Assembly: GCF_900240405.1 (NCBI RefSeq)
Contig: NZ_OEQK01000005.1
Span: 186,001 to 250,000 of the forward strand
Length of the DNA stretch: 64,000 nucleotides
Origin: Salirhabdus sp. Marseille-P4669
GTDB taxonomy: Bacteria > Bacillota > Bacilli > Bacillales > Alkalibacillaceae
Reading direction: 5' to 3'
The translations under genes were made by a program, and so were the position numbers. This document shows positions 35,798 through 44,247 of the stretch, piece after piece. Each line of letters opens with the position of its first letter. Position 1 is the first letter of the stretch. The notes under the pieces are model-generated. The model was not told where the DNA came from and did not search any database. It saw nothing but the letters and a program-made list of their open reading frames with translations.

Positions 35798-37039
35798 CTA
35801 AGTTCGGTAAGAAGCATTAATTCGAACATAGTCATAGGAAAGATCACAGCCCCATGCACGACCTTGACCCTCTCCTTGATTACATTCTACTAAAATTTTT
35901 ATGTGCTCTTTCTCTAATTCTCTCTTAGCTTCTGGCTCATTAAAAGCTTTCGGAACGCCATTTTTTAAAACATACGTATTTCCGATTGCTATGGAAACGA
36001 CATTCGGATCTAAAGCGATGTCGCTGTAACCGACAGCACAAACAATACGACCCCAGTTTGGATCTTCTCCATAAATAGCTGTCTTTACAAGGTTAGAAGA
36101 GATAATCGTTTTGGCAATTTTCCTTGCGGCGTCATCGGATTCTACTCCTTTTACCTCTACCTCGACTAGCTTTGTAGCTCCTTCTCCATCTCTTGCAATT
36201 TGCTTAGCTAAGCATTCACAAACAAATTGTAGAGCATCCACAAATGCATTCCAATCTTTATGATCAGCTGTTAAAAGTTGATTTGCAGCTAAACCGTTTG
36301 CCATAACAAGCACCATATCATTTGTACTAGAATCACCATCGACTGAAATACAATTAAATGTTTTATTGGTAACCTGTTGAAGCGCTAACTGTAACGCTTC
36401 ATGATTTATATGTGCGTCCGTAGTGATAAAGCCAAGCATTGTCGCCATATTTGGATGAATCATACCCGATCCCTTTGCTGCTCCCCCAATACATATCAAT
36501 TTACCGTCAATTGTAAGCTCGACTGCAACATTTTTGGTAAATGTATCTGTTGTAAGAATCGACTTTTCAAAATCATCTGCTGACTTATTTAATAGATTGG
36601 TAGAAATATATTTAATTCCATTCTTTATTTTTTCCATAGGGAGTAATTCCCCAATGACTCCAGTGGAGACTACGGCAGTATAATGATTTTTTAAGCCGAT
36701 TGTTTCAGAAAATACATTACGCATTTCATAGGCATCCTCTATTCCTTTTGGACCTGTAAATGCATTTGCTTTACCTGAGTTCACTAATATAGCTTGAAGT
36801 TTACCTTCCTTCGCAATACTATCCTGTGTCACCTCTAGTGGTGCAGCTTGAAAGTGGTTTGTTGTATAAACTCCAGCCGCTACTGCAGGAACTTCTGAAT
36901 AGATCCATCCCAAGTCTTTGCGTTTTCTTTTAATACCACAGTGAAGACCTCCTGCAGAAAATCCTTGCGGTGTTGTTACATTTCCTTCTGTTAAAATATG
37001 AAGCTGCTGTTCACTTGCTACTTCATAAAAGACACTCAT
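35798..37039 (-). CDS. argJ: Bifunctional ornithine acetyltransferase/N-acetylglutamate synthase
   Basis: 413 residues from ATG 37039 (AAAGGGTG upstream). This Ntn-type protein cleaves itself before the nucleophilic Thr in HPNMATMLGF (about 190-199). It recycles acetyl groups from acetylornithine to glutamate. GVYTTNHFQAAP and SGKANAFTG are family-typical. It lies 16 bases after argC and 13 before argB. Confidence 0.94.
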   Translation of the reverse strand: MSVFYEVASEQQLHILTEGNVTTPQGFSAGGLHCGIKRKRKDLGWIYSEVPAVAAGVYTTNHFQAAPLEVTQDSIAKEGKLQAILVNSGKANAFTGPKGIEDAYEMRNVFSETIGLKNHYTAVVSTGVIGELLPMEKIKNGIKYISTNLLNKSADDFEKSILTTDTFTKNVAVELTIDGKLICIGGAAKGSGMIHPNMATMLGFITTDAHINHEALQLALQQVTNKTFNCISVDGDSSTNDMVLVMANGLAANQLLTADHKDWNAFVDALQFVCECLAKQIARDGEGATKLVEVEVKGVESDDAARKIAKTIISSNLVKTAIYGEDPNWGRIVCAVGYSDIALDPNVVSIAIGNTYVLKNGVPKAFNEPEAKRELEKEHIKILVECNQGEGQGRAWGCDLSYDYVRINASYRT

Positions 37040-37054
37040 CCTACGCACCCTTTC

Positions 37055-38092
37055 TTATGGATAAATAGGGATATTACGAATTCCTTCATCCATATCCCAG
37101 TTGTTTAACAGATTCATATTTTGAATCGCTTGACCTGCTGCTCCCTTTACAACATTATCAATCACACTAACGATGGTTAATCTGTTTGTTCTTTCATCGA
37201 CATACAAGCCAATATCACAATAATTAGATCCATACACTTCTTTAGTTGTCGGAAAATTCCCCTCAGGTCTAATTCGGATAGACGACGAAGCTTCATAATA
37301 TTCCTCATATACATCTAATAATTGTTTTGTCGTAATCCTGTTTTTCCGATTTACATAAATGGTACACATAATGCCTCTAGTCATTGGAATCAGATGAGTG
37401 GTAAAGCTAATGTTTATCGGATTGCCGCTTATTTCCGACAGTACTTGCTCTACTTCTGGGATATGTTGATGTTTTCCAACTTTATATGCTTTCACATTTT
37501 CATTAACCTCAGAGAATTGAGTAGCCAGTGATGCCTTTCTACCAGCTCCTGAAACTCCTGACTTCCCATCTATTACAATGGTATTCGGGTCTATTAGACT
37601 GTTTTCTACACATGGAATTAAACCCAACAATATAGCAGTTGCATAACAACCAGGGTTTGCAATGAGCACGGCGTTCTTTATTTTTTCCTTGAAAATATCC
37701 ACTAGCCCATACGTAGCTTCTTGTAAAAAAGATGGACTACTGTGTTCAAATTGATACCACTCCTTATAAGCATCTGCCTCTTTTAAGCGAAAGTCTCCAG
37801 AAAGATCAATGCATTTAATCCCTCTATTGATAAATTGGGGAATCCAATCCTTACTTACACCAGAAGGAGTGGCAAAAAATAATAGGTCTACTCGCTTCAC
37901 TACCGTATCGATTGTCAATTGCTCTAATTCCTCTTCTAAGATGTTTGTTAAATGTGGAAATAAGTTTGCAATGTTTTTGCCACTATTGGAGTTTGCAATG
38001 ATTACTTCAATTGTTACAAATCGATGATTAAGAAGAAACCGAATGAGCTCGATTCCGCTATAACCATTTGCACCAACGATACCAACTTTCAA
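37055..38092 (-). CDS. argC: N-acetyl-gamma-glutamyl-phosphate reductase
   Basis: 345 residues. NADP-binding GANGYSGIEL (8-17), catalytic Cys in NPGCYATA (about 148), and GKSGVSGAGRK (about 177-187). TTG start with GGGGAG nine bases upstream. First gene of the argCJB operon behind an ARG-box promoter. It reduces acetylglutamyl phosphate to the semialdehyde. argD, argF and carAB are not nearby. Confidence 0.94.
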   Translation of the reverse strand: MKVGIVGANGYSGIELIRFLLNHRFVTIEVIIANSNSGKNIANLFPHLTNILEEELEQLTIDTVVKRVDLLFFATPSGVSKDWIPQFINRGIKCIDLSGDFRLKEADAYKEWYQFEHSSPSFLQEATYGLVDIFKEKIKNAVLIANPGCYATAILLGLIPCVENSLIDPNTIVIDGKSGVSGAGRKASLATQFSEVNENVKAYKVGKHQHIPEVEQVLSEISGNPINISFTTHLIPMTRGIMCTIYVNRKNRITTKQLLDVYEEYYEASSSIRIRPEGNFPTTKEVYGSNYCDIGLYVDERTNRLTIVSVIDNVVKGAAGQAIQNMNLLNNWDMDEGIRNIPIYP

Positions 38093-38125
38093 GCATCTTC
38101 ACTCCCCTTCAATCAATTTTGGATA

Positions 38126-38154
38126 ATTATACATTTATATAAATAAATATTCAA
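38126..38154 (-). promoter_or_regulatory. argC promoter overlapped by an ARG box
   Basis: Minus-strand TTGAAT (38149-38154), 17 bases, TATAAT (38126-38131). The region 38140-38153 reads TGAATATTTATTTA, matching the ArgR/AhrC half-site consensus TGNATWWWWATNCA except one base. The repressor would cover the -35 when arginine is plentiful. Confidence 0.78.
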
Positions 38155-38170
38155 TAACCAAATAAGAAAA

Positions 38171-38190
38171 AATCGGAAAAATCCGATTTC
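38171..38190 (-). terminator. Terminator of the eutH/phosphatase operon
   Basis: AAATCGGA-AAAA-TCCGATTT, perfect 8-bp stem. T-rich on the minus strand, four bases after the stop. Confidence 0.8.
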
Positions 38191-38194
38191 AATT

Positions 38195-38743
38195 TTATTT
38201 ATCCCCCCATATTCTTTCTAAAGTGCTGTTATTTTTGGAAACTTGTAGGCAATATACATCCGGGTTCGTTAATCCTTTCCATTTTTCAAATCCAAATTGC
38301 TGGTCATAATAATTTAATAACAATGCCATTAAATTACCGTGCGTTACAAGCACAATTTCCTTACTCGAGCTACGTATTAGCTCGTTGACTACATCTACAA
38401 TTCGTTTTTGAGCTTCTCGGCTTGACTCTCCACCTTTAAAAGCTCGATCAAAATCAAGAAAAGTTGTTTCTAGCTTTTCCATCCAATCTAGAGCATTTTC
38501 AATAGTTAAAACGCGTTCTGATAATCTACTATCCAATTCAATAGGTAGCTTTTTTTCTTCACTTAAAGGTTGAGCGGTCTGCTGGGCGCGTAAAAAAGGA
38601 CTTGAGATAATGCGATCTATCTTTTTCTCTTTTAAGAATTCTGATAAACGAATCGCTTGCAGAAATCCCTCCTCTGTTAAGCTTGCATCTGGTGATTGCC
38701 CTTCTGCTTTACAGTGGCGAACAATATACATTTTTTGGTTCAT
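38195..38743 (-). CDS. Histidine phosphatase family protein
   Basis: 182 residues of the phosphoglycerate-mutase-like superfamily. Nucleophile His10 in VRHCKAEG, where Cys stands for the usual Gly of RHG. The second His is in LVTHGN (about 141). Its ATG overlaps the eutH stop codon (ATGA), so translation is coupled. Acts on a phosphomonoester of unknown identity, perhaps phosphoethanolamine-like given the neighbour, which is inference. Confidence 0.8.
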   Translation of the reverse strand: MNQKMYIVRHCKAEGQSPDASLTEEGFLQAIRLSEFLKEKKIDRIISSPFLRAQQTAQPLSEEKKLPIELDSRLSERVLTIENALDWMEKLETTFLDFDRAFKGGESSREAQKRIVDVVNELIRSSSKEIVLVTHGNLMALLLNYYDQQFGFEKWKGLTNPDVYCLQVSKNNSTLERIWGDK

Positions 38744-39831
38744 GCTTTTCTCCTTTTCTTATCTTTATTCAATACAACCATAGCTACGATAATAGCACTA
38801 ATGCCTCCGGCTAATTTTCCTACGATCATGGCAAAGACGATTTCCTTCTCAATCCCTGCAACGAAGCCTAAGTGTCCACCAAACACGAAGGCACCACTTA
38901 CAGCAAAAGCAACATTGATCACTTTTCCCCGATCATCCATATCTTTTAAGATGGTAAACATCGGTATATTGTGGGCTAAAGAAGAGATCAACCCTACTGT
39001 TGAAGTTTCATTTATACCTAATTTACTCCCCAATACTGCAAGAGCTTTTCTCATAATCAGTTGTATGAATTTTACCATTGGAAAAGCACCAGCTAAAAAT
39101 AGAGCGATGGTACCTACAATTTGTACCCCCTCCGTTAATGGAGTCAGATTAGGAATGACTACATAACCAGTCATTGTTTCTACTGTAATCGCAATTAAAC
39201 CAATAATCGCAACAATTTCTACTAGTTTTCCGAATATCGAAAATCCGGCAATCATTTTTTCCAAGTTCGTTATTAAACCAATGCCAATTAAAATGGAAAT
39301 GATTATAGGAAAAATTAAATTCGTAATAATTAGGTCGAAATCGAAACCAGCTACGAATCCACCAATAAAACATCCAAATGGTACTGTAATTAAGCCAATT
39401 AGAATACCTTGAGCGAAGAAAGGGTGATCTGTTTTTCGAATGATTCCGAGAGCAACGGGGATTGTAAACACAATAGTAGGCCCCATCATCGTTCCTAGAA
39501 AAACCCAAGAAAAAAGCTCTCCCTCTTTTGTATTCGACATTTCGGTTGCTAAAGCATATCCTCCCATATCAAGTGCTAAGAGCGTATTCGCAAAGGAGGA
39601 GGGATCTGCTCCGATAAATTGATAGATTGGTGTGACTATTGGCGTTAAAAGGGAAGCAAGCACTGGTGCAAGTGAAATAATCCCAACCATTGCTAGAGTC
39701 AGAGTACCCATTGTCATGATTCCTTCAGTAAAACGCTCCCCGAAACCGAATTTATTCCCTATTAATCGATCCAATGCTCCTAAACAAAAAAATAGTGCAA
39801 CAATGATGACAATGATTTCATTAATGTTCAT
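38740..39831 (-). CDS. eutH: EutH-type ethanolamine transporter
   Basis: 363 residues, about ten membrane helices, of the EutH family: LDRLIGNKFGFGERFTEG near the start, ALDMGGYALATEM and HNIPMFTILKDM later are typical. EutH brings ethanolamine into the cell at low concentration. No eutBC lyase or microcompartment genes are in the window. ATG 39831 has GGGGAT upstream. It overlaps the next gene by four bases. Confidence 0.85.
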   Translation of the reverse strand: MNINEIIVIIVALFFCLGALDRLIGNKFGFGERFTEGIMTMGTLTLAMVGIISLAPVLASLLTPIVTPIYQFIGADPSSFANTLLALDMGGYALATEMSNTKEGELFSWVFLGTMMGPTIVFTIPVALGIIRKTDHPFFAQGILIGLITVPFGCFIGGFVAGFDFDLIITNLIFPIIISILIGIGLITNLEKMIAGFSIFGKLVEIVAIIGLIAITVETMTGYVVIPNLTPLTEGVQIVGTIALFLAGAFPMVKFIQLIMRKALAVLGSKLGINETSTVGLISSLAHNIPMFTILKDMDDRGKVINVAFAVSGAFVFGGHLGFVAGIEKEIVFAMIVGKLAGGISAIIVAMVVLNKDKKRRKA

Positions 39832-39970
39832 GTTATATCCCCGTTTCAACGCTTAACATTGCTAAATACTACTACGATACTCTTATAAAATAAAAAGATA
39901 CCTAACGATAAAACTTCAATCTAAAATAGAATTTCTTAAAAACGTACAAACTTATTTTAACTAAACCTTT

Positions 39971-40756
39971 TTATATTTTGTAAATTTCCGGTCTTCTATC
40001 TGCAAATATCGGTATCGTACTTCTTACTTTATCAACTTCTTTTAAATCAATTGATGCATATAAAATAGTCTCTTCTTCTCCTGCTTCCTTTATTACCTCA
40101 CCCCATGGTCCGATAACAATAGAATGGCCACCAAATAGATTATTTGGGTCCGCTCCTACACGATTGCAGGCTACAACAAAACACTGATTTTCAATGGCTC
40201 GACTAATTAGTAAAGCTCGCCAATGATCAATCCTAGGTTTTGGCCATTCTGCCACGACAAATAATATTTTCGTTTCGTTTAACATATGGGTACGAATCCA
40301 CTCCGGAAAGCGAATATCGTAACAAATAACACCTGCACTAGGGGTTCCCTCTAAACGAAATGTTCCTAAATCGTTTCCTTCTGTTAAATATTTTTCCTCA
40401 TCCATTAATCGAAATAAATGGGCTTTGCTATATTCATTCAGTAGCACACCATGTCGATTAACGACCAACAATGTATTCGTAACCTTGTTGTTCACCCTTT
40501 TTGCTATGGATCCAGCAATAATATGTACGTCATTTTGTTTCGCTAGTTTGGATAGGAAAGCGAATGACTTTTCCCCATTTAAATCCGCGATCTCATCTAA
40601 ACGCTCTAAATCATAGCCTGTTGTCCAAAGCTCTGGAAGTACAACTACGCTACTATGTTTTGCCGCTTCTTTCACTTTACTTTTCACTTGTTCATAGTTT
40701 TCTTCAGGATTTCCAAAAGCAATATCCATTTGAACCAACGCTATATTCATATTCAC
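39971..40756 (-). CDS. mtnU: Omega-amidase, MtnU-like (carbon-nitrogen hydrolase)
   Basis: About 261 residues. The nitrilase triad is Glu42 (LPELW), Lys111 (SKAHLF) and Cys145 (VICYDIRFPEW). It closely resembles B. subtilis MtnU (YkrU), which deamidates 2-oxoglutaramate formed when MtnE uses glutamine as amino donor, pulling the transamination forward. The start is GTG 40756 (GAGGTG six bases upstream) or ATG 40750. It follows the dehydrogenase gene by 13 bases in a SAM-riboswitch operon, and mtnE is nearby. Confidence 0.88.
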   Translation of the reverse strand: MNMNIALVQMDIAFGNPEENYEQVKSKVKEAAKHSSVVVLPELWTTGYDLERLDEIADLNGEKSFAFLSKLAKQNDVHIIAGSIAKRVNNKVTNTLLVVNRHGVLLNEYSKAHLFRLMDEEKYLTEGNDLGTFRLEGTPSAGVICYDIRFPEWIRTHMLNETKILFVVAEWPKPRIDHWRALLISRAIENQCFVVACNRVGADPNNLFGGHSIVIGPWGEVIKEAGEEETILYASIDLKEVDKVRSTIPIFADRRPEIYKI

Positions 40757-40769
40757 AAGAAACACCTCT

Positions 40770-41864
40770 TTAATTTGTAATCCTAACACGAATCATAAAC
40801 TCTTCTAAATTGAGCATTGCCTCTTCTACTAGGTTAGGTGTAGAAATACCCATTAAGTGTATCGATTCCTCTTCTCTAGTTGCCCTTATTGCAACTTGTT
40901 TCACGACTTGCTTCACATTCTTCTTTATACCTAAATCAGCTAAACACAGTGGAAATTGAAGGTCTTGGAATAAAGAAACCAAATTTGATATTTCATCAAA
41001 TCTATTTTCCAAAGCTAGTTGTACTAATATACCATAAGCCACTTTATTTCCATGTAAAATTCGATGGGTTTCTGGCAATGTAGTAAGTCCATTATGGATC
41101 GAATGTGCACCTGCAATCCTTCCATATTTTCCACCAAAGCCTCCTACCATTCCCCCAGCCATAATAATAGTTTCTATAACGTTTATAAAGGATGAGGATA
41201 CCATCTTATTTTCTACAGCTTGAAGTGCCCTCACGCTTTCCTTTACTAATACCTCTTTACATAGGGTCGCGGCATGAAGAGCGATTTGAATCGCAAGAGG
41301 TTTGTTCTTCATACTTCTACTTAAAACATCTGCTTCATACCATTTCGCTAAAGTATCTCCAATTCCTGCTTGAATAAACTTGATAGGTGCTTCGAGTAAA
41401 ATTCTAGGCTCTACTAATACCATGAAGGTGCTTTTTGGATAAACGATATATTCAGTAAAATTACGATTTTCATCATAAAAGACACTTAATGGTGTCCAAG
41501 GAGCACAGTTTGAGGCCAGTGTAGGAATTAAGATAACTGGAATATCGGATAAATGGCCAGCTGCTTTGGCTATATCTAGAACCTTTCCGCCACCAACACC
41601 GAGAATAAAATCCGTCTCTTCTTGAACGATTTTCTTAACAATTCGATTCACTTCCTCTTGCGTACATTCTCCTTTATATAATACTTTCTTCATAGCTAAA
41701 GGAAAATCTGGTAAATAAGGATTGGCAGCTTGTAACGATTGGTTACCGTGAAGGAAAAGTCCTTTTTTAAATCCTTGTTCTATTATTTTGGTAGGTAATT
41801 GGTCTAATACCCCAACTTCACATTGATAATAACTGGGTGCACCTTGAATAGAAATGGAATCCAA
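40770..41864 (-). CDS. Iron-type dehydrogenase, HcxA/YbdH-like hydroxyacid dehydrogenase
   Basis: 364 residues from TTG 41864 (GGGGGAG eight bases upstream). An in-frame extension to 41996 would be read from the riboswitch and is rejected. NAD motif GVGGGKVLD (89-97), metal ligands Asp170 (GIGDTL), His254 (GAHSIH) and His271 (LHGNK). It fits the iron-containing alcohol dehydrogenase/glycerol dehydrogenase family and resembles E. coli YbdH, which reduces 2-oxoacids. In E. coli ybdH neighbours ybdL, a methionine-type aminotransferase. Here mtnE is divergent. Suggests reduction of 2-oxo-4-methylthiobutyrate; inference only. Confidence 0.78.
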   Translation of the reverse strand: MDSISIQGAPSYYQCEVGVLDQLPTKIIEQGFKKGLFLHGNQSLQAANPYLPDFPLAMKKVLYKGECTQEEVNRIVKKIVQEETDFILGVGGGKVLDIAKAAGHLSDIPVILIPTLASNCAPWTPLSVFYDENRNFTEYIVYPKSTFMVLVEPRILLEAPIKFIQAGIGDTLAKWYEADVLSRSMKNKPLAIQIALHAATLCKEVLVKESVRALQAVENKMVSSSFINVIETIIMAGGMVGGFGGKYGRIAGAHSIHNGLTTLPETHRILHGNKVAYGILVQLALENRFDEISNLVSLFQDLQFPLCLADLGIKKNVKQVVKQVAIRATREEESIHLMGISTPNLVEEAMLNLEEFMIRVRITN

Positions 41865-41882
41865 ATGTAATTCTCCCCCTTT

Positions 41883-41914
41883 AAAAAAACCTTTTCCATG
41901 GAGGAAAAGGTTTT
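41883..41914 (-). terminator. SAM-riboswitch terminator of the dehydrogenase/mtnU operon
   Basis: AAAACCTTTTCC and GGAAAAGGTTTT form a stem with a T-run on the minus strand between the riboswitch and the TTG start. Confidence 0.88.
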
Positions 41915-41926
41915 GGTTACTTTTTC

Positions 41927-42029
41927 CTCTTATTTTGCAACAAATGCTGCAGGAATTAGCACCGTATGCAAAAAAGCACCGGTTGCCGGGTTTCATAGGG
42001 CCATTCCCTCCACCTACTCTTAATAAGAG
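41927..42029 (-). ncRNA. SAM-I (S-box) riboswitch
   Basis: Minus strand: P1 strand CTCTTATT with AAGAG, GTGGAGGGAATGGCCC, ATGAAACCCGGCAACC, GGTGCTAATTCCTGC, and closing P1 AATAAGAG. It controls the dehydrogenase and mtnU by attenuation, so these genes are expressed when SAM is low. Confidence 0.95.
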
Positions 42030-42054
42030 ATAACTTCATTTAATTTTACTGAAG

Positions 42055-42083
42055 ATTATGACACCGCTAATTTTAGTTGTCAA
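42055..42083 (-). promoter_or_regulatory. Promoter of the second SAM riboswitch
   Basis: TTGACA (42078-42083), 17 bases, CATAAT (42055-42060) preceded by TGT, on the minus strand 26 bases before the riboswitch. Confidence 0.82.
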
Positions 42084-42168
42084 GAAAATTTATGGTCTTT
42101 ACAAAAGAGATATTCCTAGCTATCATTAATAACAGTTTATTTAAAACAGTTTGGGGAGTGTGAATGTT

Positions 42169-43344
42169 ATGAAAATATTCGATCAATCTGCTGCATTAAA
42201 GAGATTACCAGAACAGTTTTTTGCAAAATTAGTACAAAATGTTCAAGTTTTGACCAATCAAGGTCACGATATCATTAATTTAGGTCAAGGTAATCCAGAT
42301 TTACCAACACCTCCACATATTATAAAAGAATTACAGGAAGCTAGTCTTAATCCCACTTTTCATAAATATTCACCCTTCAGAGGATTTCCGTTTTTAAAAA
42401 ATGCAATAGCCGAATTTTATCAAAGCGAATACGGCGTACATATTAACCCAGAAACAGAAGTTGCGATTATGTTCGGAGCTAAGGTTGGCTTAGTAGAGGT
42501 TAGCCAATGCCTTTTAAATGCTGGTGATTTAGCGTTATTACCAGATCCAGGCTATCCAGATTACATGTCTGGAATCGCATTAGCTAACGCCGATACTTCA
42601 TTTATGCCACTGCTCGAAGAAAACGATTTTCTCCCTGATTATTCCAAGCTTCATGAGAAGGATTTACAACGAGCTAAATTAATGTTTTTAAATTACCCTA
42701 ACAACCCAACCTCCGCAATCGCTACGAAAGATTTTTTTGATGAAACTGTTGCCTTAGCAAAAAAATATAATATTTGTATCGTACATGACTTTGCATACGG
42801 AGCATTAGGGTTTGACGGTCAGAAACCTCAAAGCTTTTTGCAATCAGAAGGAGCGAAGGATGTCGGTGTCGAATTTTACACACTGTCCAAAACTTATAAT
42901 ATGGCGGGCTGGAGAATTGCGTTTGCTGTTGGGAATCCTTCCGTAATAGAGAGCTTAAATCTAATTCAAGATCATATGCATTGTAGCTTATTTGGTGGGA
43001 TTCAATATGCTGCAGCGAAAGCTTTAACTGGCAGTCAAGAATCGGCTCATAAGCTAGCCAAAATTTACGAGCAAAGACGAGATCGATTTATACAAAAATT
43101 AAATAACATTGGATGGAAGGTTAACCCTTCTAAGGGGACCTTCTTTGTATGGTTACCTGTTCCCTCTGGGTATACTTCAGAAGCGTTTTCCACATTACTT
43201 TTAGAAAAAGCACACGTCGCAACCGCTCCTGGTAATGGGTTTGGAGAATGTGGTGAAGGATATATACGAGTTGGATTATTGGATGATGAATCTCGATTAG
43301 ATGAAGCTGTAAACCGAATACAGAAATTAAATATATTTACATAA
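42169..43344 (+). CDS. mtnE: Methionine-salvage aminotransferase MtnE
   Basis: 391 residues from ATG 42169 (GGGGAG upstream; earlier TTG/GTG in-frame codons overlap it). PLP class I/II: NLGQGNPD, NYPNNPT, DFAYGALGFDG, and Schiff-base Lys241 in TLSKTYNMAGWR. It aligns closely with B. subtilis MtnE (YkrV), which converts 2-oxo-4-methylthiobutyrate to methionine with glutamine. It is divergent from the SAM-riboswitch operon holding mtnU. No riboswitch is seen on its own leader. Confidence 0.88.
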   Translation: MKIFDQSAALKRLPEQFFAKLVQNVQVLTNQGHDIINLGQGNPDLPTPPHIIKELQEASLNPTFHKYSPFRGFPFLKNAIAEFYQSEYGVHINPETEVAIMFGAKVGLVEVSQCLLNAGDLALLPDPGYPDYMSGIALANADTSFMPLLEENDFLPDYSKLHEKDLQRAKLMFLNYPNNPTSAIATKDFFDETVALAKKYNICIVHDFAYGALGFDGQKPQSFLQSEGAKDVGVEFYTLSKTYNMAGWRIAFAVGNPSVIESLNLIQDHMHCSLFGGIQYAAAKALTGSQESAHKLAKIYEQRRDRFIQKLNNIGWKVNPSKGTFFVWLPVPSGYTSEAFSTLLLEKAHVATAPGNGFGECGEGYIRVGLLDDESRLDEAVNRIQKLNIFT

Positions 43345-43353
43345 TTGGATAAT

Positions 43354-43384
43354 AAATCTCCCATAAAAAAGATATGGGAGATTT
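43354..43384. terminator. Bidirectional terminator
   Basis: AAATCTCCCATA pairs with TATGGGAGATTT around AAAAAGA, between mtnE and the convergent Nudix gene. Confidence 0.85.
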
Positions 43385-43392
43385 TATTCTGT

Positions 43393-43800
43393 TTAAAATG
43401 GAACATAAAATGGATGATCATCCTCGTTCAAACAATATTCAATCCGCTCTCTAAAGTTTTTCCATGTAACCATTTTCAAAGCTTTTTCAATTGAAAAGAA
43501 GCCTACTTCAAGACTTTCCTCACTTGTTTTAAACTGACCTCCAATAGGTTTTGCTAAAAACAAGGTATTGCAAATGCTTTTGTCGACATTTTGAAAAACG
43601 CCACAAAATTTAATGATCTCAACGTCAATTCCAGTTTCTTCCTTTGTTTCCCGAATAGCCGCAGCCTCCAGAGATTCCCCTTCTTCAACTTGACCTCCTG
43701 GCATTTCCCATCCACGCCTAGGTCCTTTTATTAACAAAAGTTCATTTTTATCATTTCGTACAATCGTAGCCGCAGAAATGATATGCTTTGGAATATTCAT
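43393..43800 (-). CDS. Nudix hydrolase (MutT-like)
   Basis: 135 residues. The Nudix box is canonical: GGQVEEGESLEAAAIRETKEETGI (about 35-58). RRGWEMPGG precedes it. This is a minimal single-domain member that probably hydrolyses a nucleotide with a diphosphate linkage. ATG start. Convergent with mtnE. One of four Nudix genes in the window; they are not close paralogues. Confidence 0.84.
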   Translation of the reverse strand: MNIPKHIISAATIVRNDKNELLLIKGPRRGWEMPGGQVEEGESLEAAAIRETKEETGIDVEIIKFCGVFQNVDKSICNTLFLAKPIGGQFKTSEESLEVGFFSIEKALKMVTWKNFRERIEYCLNEDDHPFYVPF

Positions 43801-43912
43801 AGAACGCCCTCGACTTTCTTTTATTTTCTTGGTTACTAGATTTAGTGAGATTATTTATCTTCATTCCATTTTATGTGAAAAAAATTGTTTATGTAAGTTG
43901 GCTAGGCTCGCT

Positions 43913-44017
43913 TCAATTATCCTCTAACATGCATTTAATCAGTTCGTCTAACTTTATCGCTTCTAACGTAATGATTTCTTCTTTATTAAGCTTTCTTAAA
44001 ACACTTTTTAATTCCAT
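43913..44017 (-). CDS. Possible 34-residue helical peptide
   Basis: From ATG 44017 the frame gives MELKSVLRKLNKEE followed by an IITLEAIKLDELIK helix and a short acidic end. AAAAGG lies ten bases upstream. The composition looks like a small signalling or Spo0E-like peptide but lacks the Spo0E motif, so no function is proposed. The rest of 43801-44247 shows nothing recognisable. Confidence 0.38.
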   Translation of the reverse strand: MELKSVLRKLNKEEIITLEAIKLDELIKCMLEDN

Positions 44018-44247
44018 TATCTATCAACCTTTTCTATTGTACGACTATATATTATTTTGATACTTTTATCCCCATTTCCTATCTATTTCTATTTTGTCAG
44101 TTTATTTTTAAATTTACAAATATTATTTCATGAATTACGCTAAAAAGGGATGTTTTAAAAATCAGAAAAAATATTTGGATTTATGATAGATATTAATAAC
44201 TTCTGGCATCTATACATATGACGACGAACAAGGAAGGAGGAACTCCA

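Noticed and set aside
41865-41996. N-terminal extension of the dehydrogenase
   Set aside because: It is read from the SAM riboswitch and terminator. The ribosome site points to TTG 41864.
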